NCBI GenBank assembly: GCA_007136405.1
Contig: SLHA01000087.1
Span: forward strand, 30,358 to 94,357
DNA length: 64,000 bases
DNA from: Candidatus Latescibacterota bacterium
GTDB lineage: Bacteria; Latescibacterota; UBA2968; UBA8231
Direction: 5' to 3'
Positions within the stretch are counted from its first letter, which is position 1, and each line of letters starts with the position of its first letter. The notes below the pieces were generated by a model. It searched no databases. It saw nothing but the letters and a program-made list of their open reading frames with translations, and had not been told where the DNA came from. Positions 45,529 through 54,178 of the stretch are shown here, one piece after another. Position numbers and translations under genes: made by a program.

Positions 45529-47268
45529 ATGCTCAGTGACCTCGAGATTGCCCGTGCCGCGAAGCTGCAGCCCATCGTCGACATTGCCGGCCAACTGGGG
45601 TTGGCGGAAGACGAGATCGACCTGTATGGCCGCTACAAGGCCAAGGTGCACCTGGACGTCCTGGATCGCGTCAGCGGCCGTCGCGGAGGTAAGTACGTCA
45701 TCGTCACGGCCATCAACCCCACCCCGTTGGGTGAAGGAAAAACCGTGACCACCGTCGGCCTGACACAGGGACTCAAGGCCATCGGCAAGCCTTCCATGGC
45801 CTGCCTGCGGCAACCCTCCATGGGACCTACGTTTGGCATCAAAGGCGGCGCTGCCGGCGGCGGTTATTCCCAGGTAGTGCCCATGGTAGATTTCAACCTG
45901 CATCTGACCGGCGACATGCACGCAGTAGGGGCGGCGCACAACCTGCTGGCAGCGGCGCTGGATGCCCGCCTCATGCATGAGACTCGCCTCAGTGACGAGC
46001 AGCTGGCGCGACGCAACATGCTCCGTCTCGACATCGATCCATACACCATCAACTGGCGTCGCGTGGTGGACGTGAATGACCGGGCGCTGCGCCATATCGT
46101 CGTGGGCCTGGGCACCGAGGAGGATGGACGCCCCCGAGAGACGGGGTTCGAGATCACCGCGGCCTCGGAGATCATGGCCATTCTGGCCCTGGCCCATGAC
46201 GGGGTCGATATGCGCCGGCGTCTGGCCCATACCATGGTCGCACTGGACAGAAACGGCCGCCCGGTCACGGCCGAACACCTGGGTGTCGGCGGTGCTATGG
46301 CGGTTATCATGAAGGACGCCGTACAGCCCAATCTCATGCAGACGCTGGAGGGATCACCGGTCTTCGTCCACGCGGGTCCTTTCGCCAATATCGCTCACGG
46401 CAACAGCTCCATCATCGCGGACCGGCTGGGCGTGCAGCTACTCAACGATGGCTATGTGATCACCGAGGCCGGATTCGGCTCGGAATGCGGCCTGGAGAAG
46501 TTTGCCAACATCAAATGCCGCGCCATGGAACTGCGGCCGGACTGCGCCGTTCTGGTGGCTACCATCCGTGCTCTGAAGATGCATGGCGGTGGCCCCCGCG
46601 TCGTTCCGGGCCGGCGTCTGGCGCGGGCTTATCGGCGTGAGAATCTGGAATTGCTGGATGCCGGACTGAACCACCTGCAGGCGCACATCTACATAGCCCG
46701 GCGATTCGGCCTGCCGGTGGTGGTGGCCATCAACCGTTTCGAGTCGGATACCCCGGCGGAGATTGACCTGGTGCGGGAATCGGCTCTGCAGGCTGGAGCC
46801 TATGATGCCGTCCCCAGCGATGTTTTCGCCCATGGCGGAGACGGTGGCCGGGATCTGGCCCGCGCCGTCGTAGGCGCCTGTTCCAGCGGTTCGAATTTCA
46901 CCTTCCTGTACCCCCTGGAGGCGACCATCGAGCAGAAGATCCAGACTATCGCCACGCAGATCTATGGTGCGGACGGCGTGGATTTTCTACCGCTGGCGCA
47001 GCAGAAGATCGAGCAGTACACAGCGCTGGGCTTCGACATGCTACCGGTCAATATGGCCAAAACTCCGCTGTCCCTGTCCCATGATCCGGAGCTCAAGGGA
47101 GTTCCATCTGGATACAACCTGCAGGTACGCGACATACGGGTCTCGCTCGGTGCCGGTTTCCTGTACGCCTTGTGCGGAGAGATTCAAACCATGCCGGGCC
47201 TGCCTTCCGATCCTGCTTTCGCACGCATCGACATCGGAGAAGACGGACAGATCGAAGGACTCTCCTGA
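45529..47268 (+). CDS. fhs: Formate-tetrahydrofolate ligase
   Basis: The 579-residue enzyme makes 10-formyl-THF from formate, THF and ATP, and is reversible. It has the P-loop NPTPLGEGKTVTT, QPSMGPTFGIKGGAAGGGYSQV, the folate-binding FANIAHGNSSI and GSECGLEKF. The length is normal (about 555-580). The ATG at 45529 has AAAGGAA upstream. In this operon it could close the methyl oxidation route by releasing formate with ATP formation, or start the reductive route. FolD (cyclohydrolase/dehydrogenase), needed between methylene- and formyl-THF, is not in the window. Confidence 0.97.
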   Translation: MLSDLEIARAAKLQPIVDIAGQLGLAEDEIDLYGRYKAKVHLDVLDRVSGRRGGKYVIVTAINPTPLGEGKTVTTVGLTQGLKAIGKPSMACLRQPSMGPTFGIKGGAAGGGYSQVVPMVDFNLHLTGDMHAVGAAHNLLAAALDARLMHETRLSDEQLARRNMLRLDIDPYTINWRRVVDVNDRALRHIVVGLGTEEDGRPRETGFEITAASEIMAILALAHDGVDMRRRLAHTMVALDRNGRPVTAEHLGVGGAMAVIMKDAVQPNLMQTLEGSPVFVHAGPFANIAHGNSSIIADRLGVQLLNDGYVITEAGFGSECGLEKFANIKCRAMELRPDCAVLVATIRALKMHGGGPRVVPGRRLARAYRRENLELLDAGLNHLQAHIYIARRFGLPVVVAINRFESDTPAEIDLVRESALQAGAYDAVPSDVFAHGGDGGRDLARAVVGACSSGSNFTFLYPLEATIEQKIQTIATQIYGADGVDFLPLAQQKIEQYTALGFDMLPVNMAKTPLSLSHDPELKGVPSGYNLQVRDIRVSLGAGFLYALCGEIQTMPGLPSDPAFARIDIGEDGQIEGLS

Positions 47269-47301
47269 CTGCCCTCACCGTTGGGCAGCGCTTGCTTGAC
47301 A
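47269..47301 (+). promoter_or_regulatory. Hairpin and -35-like element between fhs and UroD-like gene 2
   Basis: CTGCCC (47269-47274) pairs with GGGCAG (47283-47288) over an 8-base loop just after the fhs stop. TTGACA at 47296-47301 follows; the best -10 (TATTCT) is only 14 bases away, so a promoter here is uncertain. Confidence 0.3.
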
Positions 47302-47423
47302 CGGTCTTACTGCCATATTCTGCGGATGATCGGAACAGCGGTCTAGGGGAGGAGTTTCAGACGTAAAACATGGACCATGGCAGAACACCGTTTTCCGGCA
47401 ACCCACGGTCAAGGAGCCGAATG

Positions 47424-48485
47424 ATGACCCCAAGAGAGCGCCTGGTCGCCTCATTGCGCGGCGAATGGGGCAATAAGGTACCGTTCGTTGCATACGCGGA
47501 TCAGCTACCCCGTTCAGAGACGGCACGGCGCCTGCGCAATGGCGGCCTTTGCCTGGTAGACCGGCAGGTTGCTGTGCACCGCGTCAGCATGCCCGGAGTC
47601 CAGCACGAACGACGCCATTTCGAGGAAGACCGGCGTCCGTTGATTCGCACGGTCTACCGGACCGAAGCAGGGGAGCTCAGCGAGGTCGAGGAGCTGGGAC
47701 CCGATGCCGGCCGCTGGCATGTCGAGCGTCTGTTCAAAGGGCCGCAGGATTACGCTGCCTTGAGAGCGCTGTACGCAGCTCAGCAGTTCGAACCGGACTA
47801 TGAAGCGTTTCTGCGGCGCCAGGATCAACTGGGCGAGGATTTCCTGCTCAAACCGGAGATCGGCTATTCTCCCCTGCACCAGATCATGTACTGGATCATG
47901 GGGATAGAGCAGTTCGCCCAGGAATGGTCTGAACGTCGCGATGAGGTGCTGGATCTGTATCAGGTGTTAGTGGACAACCGGCGCCGTCTGTACCCCGTGG
48001 TCGCGGCCTCCCCGGCTCTCCTGGCCACCTACTGCGGTAACCTGAGTCCGGAAGTGATCGGTCTGAAACGATTTCAGGAATACTACCGGCCGCATTACGA
48101 CGAGTTTGCCGACATCATGCACGACCACGGTAAGCTGACCAGCACCCTGTTCGATGCGGGAACCTGGCTGCTGGAGGAGGAGATCGGCCTGGCGCGCCTG
48201 GATTGTGTCGAGGGTTTCTCTCCCGAACCTGATGGCGATATGACGGTGGCGCAGGCACGCACCGTGTGGCATGACAAGGTTTTGTGGACCAGCGTGCCGC
48301 GCTCGGCTTACCTGCACAGCGCCGCCAAGGTGGAAGTGATGATCAGGCAACTACTGCGGGAGTCGGCGTCAGGCATACGGTTCATCATCGGAGCCGGAGA
48401 CAACCTGCCCGGCGAGCGCTGGGCGGAAACCCTGCTTGCCGTCATACGGGCGATCAACGCGGAAGGAGGCTTGCCGCCTCCCTGA
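47424..48485 (+). CDS. Uroporphyrinogen decarboxylase-fold methyltransferase candidate 2
   Basis: The 353-residue UroD-fold protein is distantly similar to candidate 1 (MTPRERLVASLRGEWGNKVPF start, IGYSPLHQIMYWIMG, HDHGKLTSTLFDAGTW, VEGFSPEPDGDMTVAQAR, IIGAGDNLPGE). The HGK followed by a Cys/His site is again not the MtaA HXC. It may be the second methyltransferase of the system, for a different donor, or a paralogue of candidate 1. ATG 47424 is 7 bases from AAGGAG; the adjacent ATG 47421 is possible. It is 155 bases after fhs and is the last gene of the C1 cluster. Confidence 0.75.
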   Translation: MTPRERLVASLRGEWGNKVPFVAYADQLPRSETARRLRNGGLCLVDRQVAVHRVSMPGVQHERRHFEEDRRPLIRTVYRTEAGELSEVEELGPDAGRWHVERLFKGPQDYAALRALYAAQQFEPDYEAFLRRQDQLGEDFLLKPEIGYSPLHQIMYWIMGIEQFAQEWSERRDEVLDLYQVLVDNRRRLYPVVAASPALLATYCGNLSPEVIGLKRFQEYYRPHYDEFADIMHDHGKLTSTLFDAGTWLLEEEIGLARLDCVEGFSPEPDGDMTVAQARTVWHDKVLWTSVPRSAYLHSAAKVEVMIRQLLRESASGIRFIIGAGDNLPGERWAETLLAVIRAINAEGGLPPP

Positions 48486-48954
48486 GAGCCAGCCCCGGTA
48501 CCGCCTGAACGCTGACGACCGGCCAAGTGGGTCACCAGCTCGAGAGGCAGAACAACGGCCAGTGGGATCACCAGCTTGAGGGCAGAACGGCTGCAGCGGA
48601 AACACCGTTGACTCAGGCGGGAATAGGGCCACCGGATCGAGCCGCGCCGGACGGCCCTCGATGCACGGTTGCCATGGTGCTGCCGTACCTGCACGCAGAT
48701 GTTCGTCCGCATGGCGGGCACGGTACGTTCGGATACCCATCTTGCCGGGTCGTACTGCGCATCTTGATGGCGGGCGCTGTGCAGCGCCCGCCGTGCGCAT
48801 CCCTCGGTGGAGCCGGTGTCTGGCCCATCCCATCGGCTCCACCATCTGCCGGCTCAGCCAGCCGCACACCGAACCAGGCGCGGGGGTTCAGCCGTCCACC
48901 GTCTCTGCCATGCGCGTGGGTTCCGCCATGCGAGACTCAGCCATGCGCGGGAAT
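48486..48954. other. Convergent intergenic region with degenerate repeats and a hairpin
   Basis: These 469 bases have no credible gene. An imperfect 32-33-base direct repeat occupies 48521-48553 and 48557-48588. A 10-base-pair hairpin GGCGGGCGCT-GTGC-AGCGCCCGCC occupies 48769-48792 (possible shared terminator of UroD-like gene 2 and coxS). A degenerate tandem repeat of GCCATGCGCG starts at 48907, 48925, 48940 and 48958 (periods 15-18), the last unit lying inside the end of coxS. Confidence 0.6.
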
Positions 48955-49467
48955 TCAGCCATCCGCCGGCTCAGGTGCCGGCGTCCTGGTTGCGGACTTT
49001 TCGCGCCATTTCCGGGCCGCCTCCTGGATGGCCTCCACGATCTTGACGTACCCCGTACAACGACAGAGGTTCCCCGCCAGTGCCCGCCGGATCTGCGCTT
49101 CGTCCGGATCCGGGTTGTCCTGCAGCAGCGCGGCTCCGTTCAGCGCGATGCCCGGCGTGCAGAATCCACACTGCATACCGCCACGCTCCACAAGCGCCTC
49201 CTGTACCGGATGCAACTCCCCGTCGTTGTCCAGCCCTTCGATAGTGATGACCTCACGCCCATCGATCTCCACCCCGAGAACCAGACAGGAGTTGACCGGC
49301 TGACCATCCAGCAGCACAGTGCAGGCGCCACAGTCACCGGTACCACAACCCTCCTTGGTGCCGGTCAGCTGCAGTTGCTCACGCAGCATGGCCAGCAGCG
49401 TCTTGCGTGGTGACACCTGGAGCACATGCTGCTGGCCGTTGATCTTGGTGACAATCTGTTGTTTCAT
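48955..49467 (-). CDS. Molybdenum hydroxylase 2Fe-2S subunit (CoxS/XdhC-type)
   Basis: The 170-residue subunit has both family clusters: GCGTGDCGACTVLLDG for the ferredoxin-like centre and CGFCTPG with CRCTGY for the helical centre. It passes electrons from the molybdenum cofactor to FAD. The ATG at 49467 has GAGGAGG upstream and overlaps the coxM stop (ATGA). It is the last gene of a coxL-coxM-coxS operon on the minus strand. The C-terminal 20 residues (Pro/Ala/Thr rich) extend past the usual end and lie over a repeat tract. Confidence 0.92.
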   Translation of the reverse strand: MKQQIVTKINGQQHVLQVSPRKTLLAMLREQLQLTGTKEGCGTGDCGACTVLLDGQPVNSCLVLGVEIDGREVITIEGLDNDGELHPVQEALVERGGMQCGFCTPGIALNGAALLQDNPDPDEAQIRRALAGNLCRCTGYVKIVEAIQEAARKWREKSATRTPAPEPADG

Positions 49468-50357
49468 CCCGACCTCCTCGACATGGCCTGCCGCCGCTGT
49501 GCATCCGCCGCAGCTGCCTGTATCGTCCGGGCAGCCAGAACACGAACGATTTCCTGGCGAAATTCCGCCGATGCCCTCACATCGCTGATGGGGCGAGCTT
49601 CTGTAGACGCTACCCGCGCCGCTTCGGCGACTAGGGCCGGCGTCAGCGCCTGGCCGCTCAGGATGTCCTCCGCCTGTGATGCCCTGATCGGCGTGGGAGC
49701 CACAGCGCCCAATGCGATGTGCGCCCTACGGCAGGTCTCGTTATCATCTTCAAGCGTCAGTGCCACCGCTACACCGGCTGCGGCCAGATCCATGGCCGCG
49801 CGTGTCGAGTGACGCGCATACGCCGAACCCGTGCCCGGTTCCGGCAGAGGCACCTCCACCGACACCACGATCTCGTCCGGTCGCACTACCGTGGTGCCAG
49901 GCCCGGTAAACAGTTGTTCCAACGGCAGACGGCGTTCACCCCCCTGACTGCTCATGCGGACCTGGGCCTGCAAGACGACGAGAGGGGGAACAGTATCTGC
50001 GCAAGGTGTGGCGTTACACACGTTACCCACCACGGTAGCGCGATTGCGAATCTGAGCAGAACCGACGGTAGCCGCGCCGGCGTGCAGCCCGGCATAATCC
50101 TGCCGGACCACTGCCGAAGCCTCGATCCGGCTCATGGTAACACCCGCGCCGATCGACAGCCCGTGGACGCCGGTCTCCAGGCCATCCAGCTCTTCGATCC
50201 GTTTGATGTCGACGAGTGTGCTCGGTGACTGCTCGCGCCTTTTGAGGCGCAGTATCAGGTCCGTGCCGCCAGCCAGCACCGACGCGTTCTCACGTTGGTG
50301 CAGTGCAGCCAGCGCATCTTGTAGGGTAGATGGTGCAAGATATTCGAACGATCGCAA
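49464..50357 (-). CDS. Molybdenum hydroxylase FAD subunit (CoxM-type)
   Basis: This FAD subunit has VLAGGTDLILRLK (pyrophosphate site) and QIRNRATVVGNVCNATPCAD (isoalloxazine site) and is the usual length for CoxM. Two starts compete. TTG at 50357 has a strong GGAGGAG and makes the protein begin RSFEYLAP, as in relatives. ATG at 50384 overlaps the coxL stop as ATGA but has no good ribosome site and adds nine basic residues. I favour 50357. It lacks the extra [4Fe-4S] insert of 4-hydroxybenzoyl-CoA reductase, which argues against that substrate. Confidence 0.88.
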   Translation of the reverse strand: MRSFEYLAPSTLQDALAALHQRENASVLAGGTDLILRLKRREQSPSTLVDIKRIEELDGLETGVHGLSIGAGVTMSRIEASAVVRQDYAGLHAGAATVGSAQIRNRATVVGNVCNATPCADTVPPLVVLQAQVRMSSQGGERRLPLEQLFTGPGTTVVRPDEIVVSVEVPLPEPGTGSAYARHSTRAAMDLAAAGVAVALTLEDDNETCRRAHIALGAVAPTPIRASQAEDILSGQALTPALVAEAARVASTEARPISDVRASAEFRQEIVRVLAARTIQAAAADAQRRQAMSRRSG

Positions 50358-50380
50358 GGTTCTCCTCCGTGTGCTGTACT

Positions 50381-52591
50381 TCATGCCTGCTCAGCAGCCC
50401 CGGCCTGCAGGACCCGGAGAACGCGCTCCGGTGTGATGGGAACGGTGGTCACCCGTATGCCCACGGCATCATGGATGGCATTGGCGATGGCGGCGGCTCC
50501 CGGAATCATGGGGGGTTCGCCCACGCCCTTGGCTCCGTAGGGGCCATCGGAGCAGGGCTCTTCCACCATCACGGTACGAATGACAGGAACATCCATGGCG
50601 GTAGGAATGGGATTGTCCACCAGGTCCGCATTCAACAGGTGCTCGTTACCCCCGTACTTGTAGCCTTCCATCAAACCCAGACCGAGGCACTGAGTAGCCC
50701 CACCGTGGATCTGCCCTTCTACAAGCATGGGGTTCAGCGCCCGGCCCACGTCCTGGCCGGCCACCAGATCCAGCAGCCGCACTCGACCGGTACCCGGATC
50801 AACCTCCACGGTGGCTATATGCACCGAATACGAAGGATGGGTGGGCAGCGAGCCCAGAACCCACTGACCGCTGATCGGCCCCTCGCTGCTGCGGCGCGCG
50901 CTGGCCGCCAGCTCCGCCAACCCCACGGACAGCGAGGCATCCGAACGCGACACCACGCGGCCCGCCCCCATTTCCAGCTGGTCAGCGTCCACTTCCAGGA
51001 ACTCGGCGGCGGCCCGTAAGATCCGGTGACGTGCCCGGCGTGCCGCTTCCCGGGCAGCCGTGCCTGCCGAGTAGGTGGCCAGGCTGCCGGCACTGAGCGC
51101 CGTGTAGGGAACCATGTCCGTATTGCCCAGCGTCACTTTGACCTTGGTCAAGTCCACGGCCAGTTCCTCGGCAACGATCTGCGCCAATGTGGTATGCAAT
51201 CCGGTGATATCCACTTGACCAGTAAGCAGGGTGACCGAGCCATCTTCTCCCAGCGTGATAAACGCGTTGCTGGGACCGGCGCCGTTGGTCCATTCCCCGC
51301 AGGCTATGCCGATCCCCTGGTTGGGACCCAGCTTCCGCTTGCCCCATTCCGCCGCGGCCGCAGTACGCTGGATGGTAAGTCGCAGCCAGTCTTTTTCCAA
51401 TGGCGTGCCATTGAGCGACGGATCACCAGTACTAATGGCATTCATGAGCCGCAGCTCCACCGGATCCATATTCAGTTTCCGGGCGAGGAGATCCATGTTC
51501 GATTCCCGCGCGAAAGCCGTCTGAATGGAGCCCGGAGCCCGGTAGGCACCCGGCCTGGGTTTGTTGGTCCGGACCCCGTAGGATTCCAGTTTGATGTGAG
51601 GTATCCGGTACAACCCGCGCAACCGGTTGGCGGCGCCGCCGCCGCCCAGCCAGCCGCGATCCCAGACGATGCGCCCTTCCAGGGCGGTGAGAGTACCGTC
51701 CTTCCTGGCGCCCGTTTTGAGATACACATGGCAACCGGGAGCGGGATTGCCGTCCAGAAACTCTTCGTCCCGGCGCATGGTGATCTTTACCGGACGCCGC
51801 AGCCGCATGGCCAGCATGGCCGCGTGGGCTTCCACGAAGATACCGTTCTTGGCGCCGAAAGCACCGCCGACCTGGGTCACGATGACGCGGATGCGGCCAT
51901 GGGGCAGGCGCAATGCCCCCGCCACCGCATCGCGGATATTGAAGGAGCCCTGAGCGGCCGTCCAGATGGTGATACGGCCGTCCGGCTCCAACCGTGCCGT
52001 GCTGGCGTTGGGCTCCAGGTAATTCTGGTGAAAAAACGGCACGTTGTATTCGGCCTCCACCACCACGTCCGCCTCGGCGAAACCTCGCTCCACATCCCCT
52101 TCCACGAGCTCTCCGTGAGTGGTTACGTTGGGTAGCACACGGCCGTCGGCATCCTTGTGTTCACTGGCCGGAGCGTCCAGGCGTACGGGTGGGCTGTCGT
52201 GCTGCAGAGCTACCAGCGGATCGACGACAGCGGGCAACACTTCGTATTCGACTTCGATCAGTTCCAGTGCATCCGCGGCCACATCCGGGTCATCGGCTAC
52301 CACCACACCGACTTTCTGGCCCTGGTAACACACCTCGTCGGTGGCAAAAAGGTCCAGATCAGGCAGGTCGGCACCCGTGACGACATCCACCACACCGGGT
52401 ACAGCCAGAGCCCGGGTTGTGTCGATACGCCTGATCCGGGCATGCGGATGCGGGTTATGCAGTAATCGGCCGTACACCATGCCGGGCAGCTGCACGTCAT
52501 CCGCGTACTGAGCTCTCCCCGTGACGATGGCGGGACCGTCGACCTTGGTCGCTCGTGATCCCACCGTCTTGAGATCCAGTTCCTGCATCAT
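50381..52591 (-). CDS. Molybdenum hydroxylase catalytic subunit (CoxL/XdhB-type)
   Basis: The 736-residue subunit binds the molybdopterin cofactor. It has GRAQYADDVQLPGM, QVGGAFGAKNG, the active-site loop GAYRAPG, GQVDITGLH and the catalytic Glu in GAKGVGEPP. The loop is not the AYXCSFR of form I CO dehydrogenase, so it is not a true CoxL. Purines, nicotinate or other aromatic or aldehyde substrates are possible. I chose ATG 52591, with AGAGGAG upstream. The cytosine-ligand accessory genes (coxD, xdhC, mocA) are absent here. It is first in coxL-coxM-coxS. Confidence 0.9.
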   Translation of the reverse strand: MMQELDLKTVGSRATKVDGPAIVTGRAQYADDVQLPGMVYGRLLHNPHPHARIRRIDTTRALAVPGVVDVVTGADLPDLDLFATDEVCYQGQKVGVVVADDPDVAADALELIEVEYEVLPAVVDPLVALQHDSPPVRLDAPASEHKDADGRVLPNVTTHGELVEGDVERGFAEADVVVEAEYNVPFFHQNYLEPNASTARLEPDGRITIWTAAQGSFNIRDAVAGALRLPHGRIRVIVTQVGGAFGAKNGIFVEAHAAMLAMRLRRPVKITMRRDEEFLDGNPAPGCHVYLKTGARKDGTLTALEGRIVWDRGWLGGGGAANRLRGLYRIPHIKLESYGVRTNKPRPGAYRAPGSIQTAFARESNMDLLARKLNMDPVELRLMNAISTGDPSLNGTPLEKDWLRLTIQRTAAAAEWGKRKLGPNQGIGIACGEWTNGAGPSNAFITLGEDGSVTLLTGQVDITGLHTTLAQIVAEELAVDLTKVKVTLGNTDMVPYTALSAGSLATYSAGTAAREAARRARHRILRAAAEFLEVDADQLEMGAGRVVSRSDASLSVGLAELAASARRSSEGPISGQWVLGSLPTHPSYSVHIATVEVDPGTGRVRLLDLVAGQDVGRALNPMLVEGQIHGGATQCLGLGLMEGYKYGGNEHLLNADLVDNPIPTAMDVPVIRTVMVEEPCSDGPYGAKGVGEPPMIPGAAAIANAIHDAVGIRVTTVPITPERVLRVLQAGAAEQA

Positions 52592-53208
52592 ACGGTCTTC
52601 TCCTCTGTGCCGTTCATGTGCTGCCGCCGCAAGGCGGTACCACGTTGCCGCAATAAGTACCCCGGAATTTCCGGCTGTATGGCGCTGCGCGCAATAGCCG
52701 CCCGGATGGCATAACAGAGCCGGGTCCGAGTGGGCCCGCCTGGGTTCCACCCGGAAACCGACTGTGGTCTACCCGGAAACCGACTGTGGTCTGCTCGGGA
52801 TTCGCCTGGCGTCCGGCTGTGGCAGACCTGGATTCTGGATCGATTCGGGTTGAGATCCGGCCGGGCAGCAATGCTGCCCGGAATTCGTCTGCCCAGCAGT
52901 GGAGTGGACTCCCGGAAGGCGGTCGACGTGGAGAGCTGATATCGAGGAGTATCTGTATGCTGAGGAACTGTTCATAGGCTGGCGCAACGCTGGGCAGATG
53001 GCCGGCGGTGCCGCTGGTGCACTGCTGGGCAGAGGGCCGGCCGCAGCGTTCTTGCGCCCGCGGACAGAGCCGATGAGGACCGGCCGCGCCGGTGCTGCCC
53101 GTGGGCAGATGGCCGGCCTGACCCGCGTCAGCCCCGGAGTGCCTGAACCTCCCCGCACCGTCAGCCTGCGCCAGACCGCCCGACTCGCGCCAGCCCGGAG
53201 GAAGGGCC
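52592..53208. other. Repeat-rich intergenic region (coxL upstream / HDAC downstream)
   Basis: These 617 bases hold no supported gene. A perfect 22-base unit is duplicated in tandem at 52749-52770 and 52771-52792. A 10-base-arm palindrome with one central base, CCGGGCAGCA-A-TGCTGCCCGG, occupies 52861-52881. TGGGCAGATGGCCGGC recurs at 52991-53006 and 53102-53117. The sequence has a simple, duplicated look unlike a coding region. The coxL promoter must lie here but I could not pick it out. Confidence 0.6.
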
Positions 53209-54156
53209 TCACCCCAACAGAACCTGGAGGTGGATCCCGGCCGATTCCGCCAGTGCTCGCAGGTGGTACCCGCCCTCCAGCACGGAGACAAGACGTCCCT
53301 GACAATGGTCTGCCGCCAGATCTACCAGCGCTCTGGTCAGGGGCTCGTATGCCGAGGTGGTCAGTTCCATACCGGCCAGCGGATCGCTGCGATGTGCATC
53401 GAATCCGGCGGACACCAGGAGGAACTCCGGCTTGAACTGGTCCATGGCTGGACGCAGGTGCTCTCGAAAAACACGCTTGTAGTCCGAGTCTCCGCAGCCC
53501 GGCGGCAGCGGCGCGTTGAGCGTCGATCCCCTGCCCGCAGACGAACCCCGCTCTTCCCGGGCTCCGGTCCCGGGGAAAAACCCCGGTGAATACTGGTGCA
53601 CACTGAAGAAAAACACCGAGGCATCCGCTTCAAAGCTGTGTTGGGTGCCATTGCCGTGGTGCACATCGAAATCCACTATGGCAACCCGTTGCAGTCCATG
53701 AACAACGCGCAGGTGACGCGCGGCAATGGCGATGTTGTTGAAATAACAAAACCCGAACGCCTGATCGAGTTCGGCGTGGTGTCCGGGAGGCCGTACCATG
53801 CAGAAGGCATTGTCGATGCTCCCGTCCATCACGGCATCCACGGCAGTGATCACCCCGCCTGCCGCCATCAGCGCAGCCTGGTAGGTTCCGGGCGAAATCA
53901 GCGTATCTGGCGTCTCCGCCACCAGCCTCCCCAAATCAGAGCGACTGGCTATGTACCGGACGTGCTCCGGCGCATGGACGCGCGTGATGGCTTCCACCGA
54001 TGCAGCCACGGGTTCCAGGCGCAGACAGTGTGCAGCAACGCCTGTCTGTTCGCAATGCTCGAGAACCGTCTGCAGGCGTGCCGGGCTTTCAGGGTGCCCG
54101 GGACCATTGTCATGCTCCAGGAAGGAGGGATGGTATACCAATGCCGTACGTGACAT
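53209..54156 (-). CDS. Histone deacetylase/AcuC-family amidohydrolase
   Basis: The 315-residue protein has the family's zinc and charge-relay motifs: PPGHHA, DFDVHHGNGTQ (two zinc ligands) and AGFDAHRSDP (third ligand), plus FFFSVHQYSP. Bacterial members deacetylate polyamines, acetoin-related proteins or acyl-amides; the substrate here is unknown. ATG 54156 has AAGGAG 4 bases away; the longer frame to 54264 is rejected. It ends the envelope cluster, 22 bases after the first solute-binding protein, though it has no signal peptide and should be cytoplasmic. Confidence 0.9.
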   Translation of the reverse strand: MSRTALVYHPSFLEHDNGPGHPESPARLQTVLEHCEQTGVAAHCLRLEPVAASVEAITRVHAPEHVRYIASRSDLGRLVAETPDTLISPGTYQAALMAAGGVITAVDAVMDGSIDNAFCMVRPPGHHAELDQAFGFCYFNNIAIAARHLRVVHGLQRVAIVDFDVHHGNGTQHSFEADASVFFFSVHQYSPGFFPGTGAREERGSSAGRGSTLNAPLPPGCGDSDYKRVFREHLRPAMDQFKPEFLLVSAGFDAHRSDPLAGMELTTSAYEPLTRALVDLAADHCQGRLVSVLEGGYHLRALAESAGIHLQVLLG

Positions 54157-54178
54157 GACTCTCCTTGCGGTGTGACAG

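Noticed and set aside
50381..52591. Aerobic CO dehydrogenase catalytic subunit
   Set aside because: The form I active-site loop AYXCSFR is absent (GAYRAPG is present), so the CO dehydrogenase label would be wrong.
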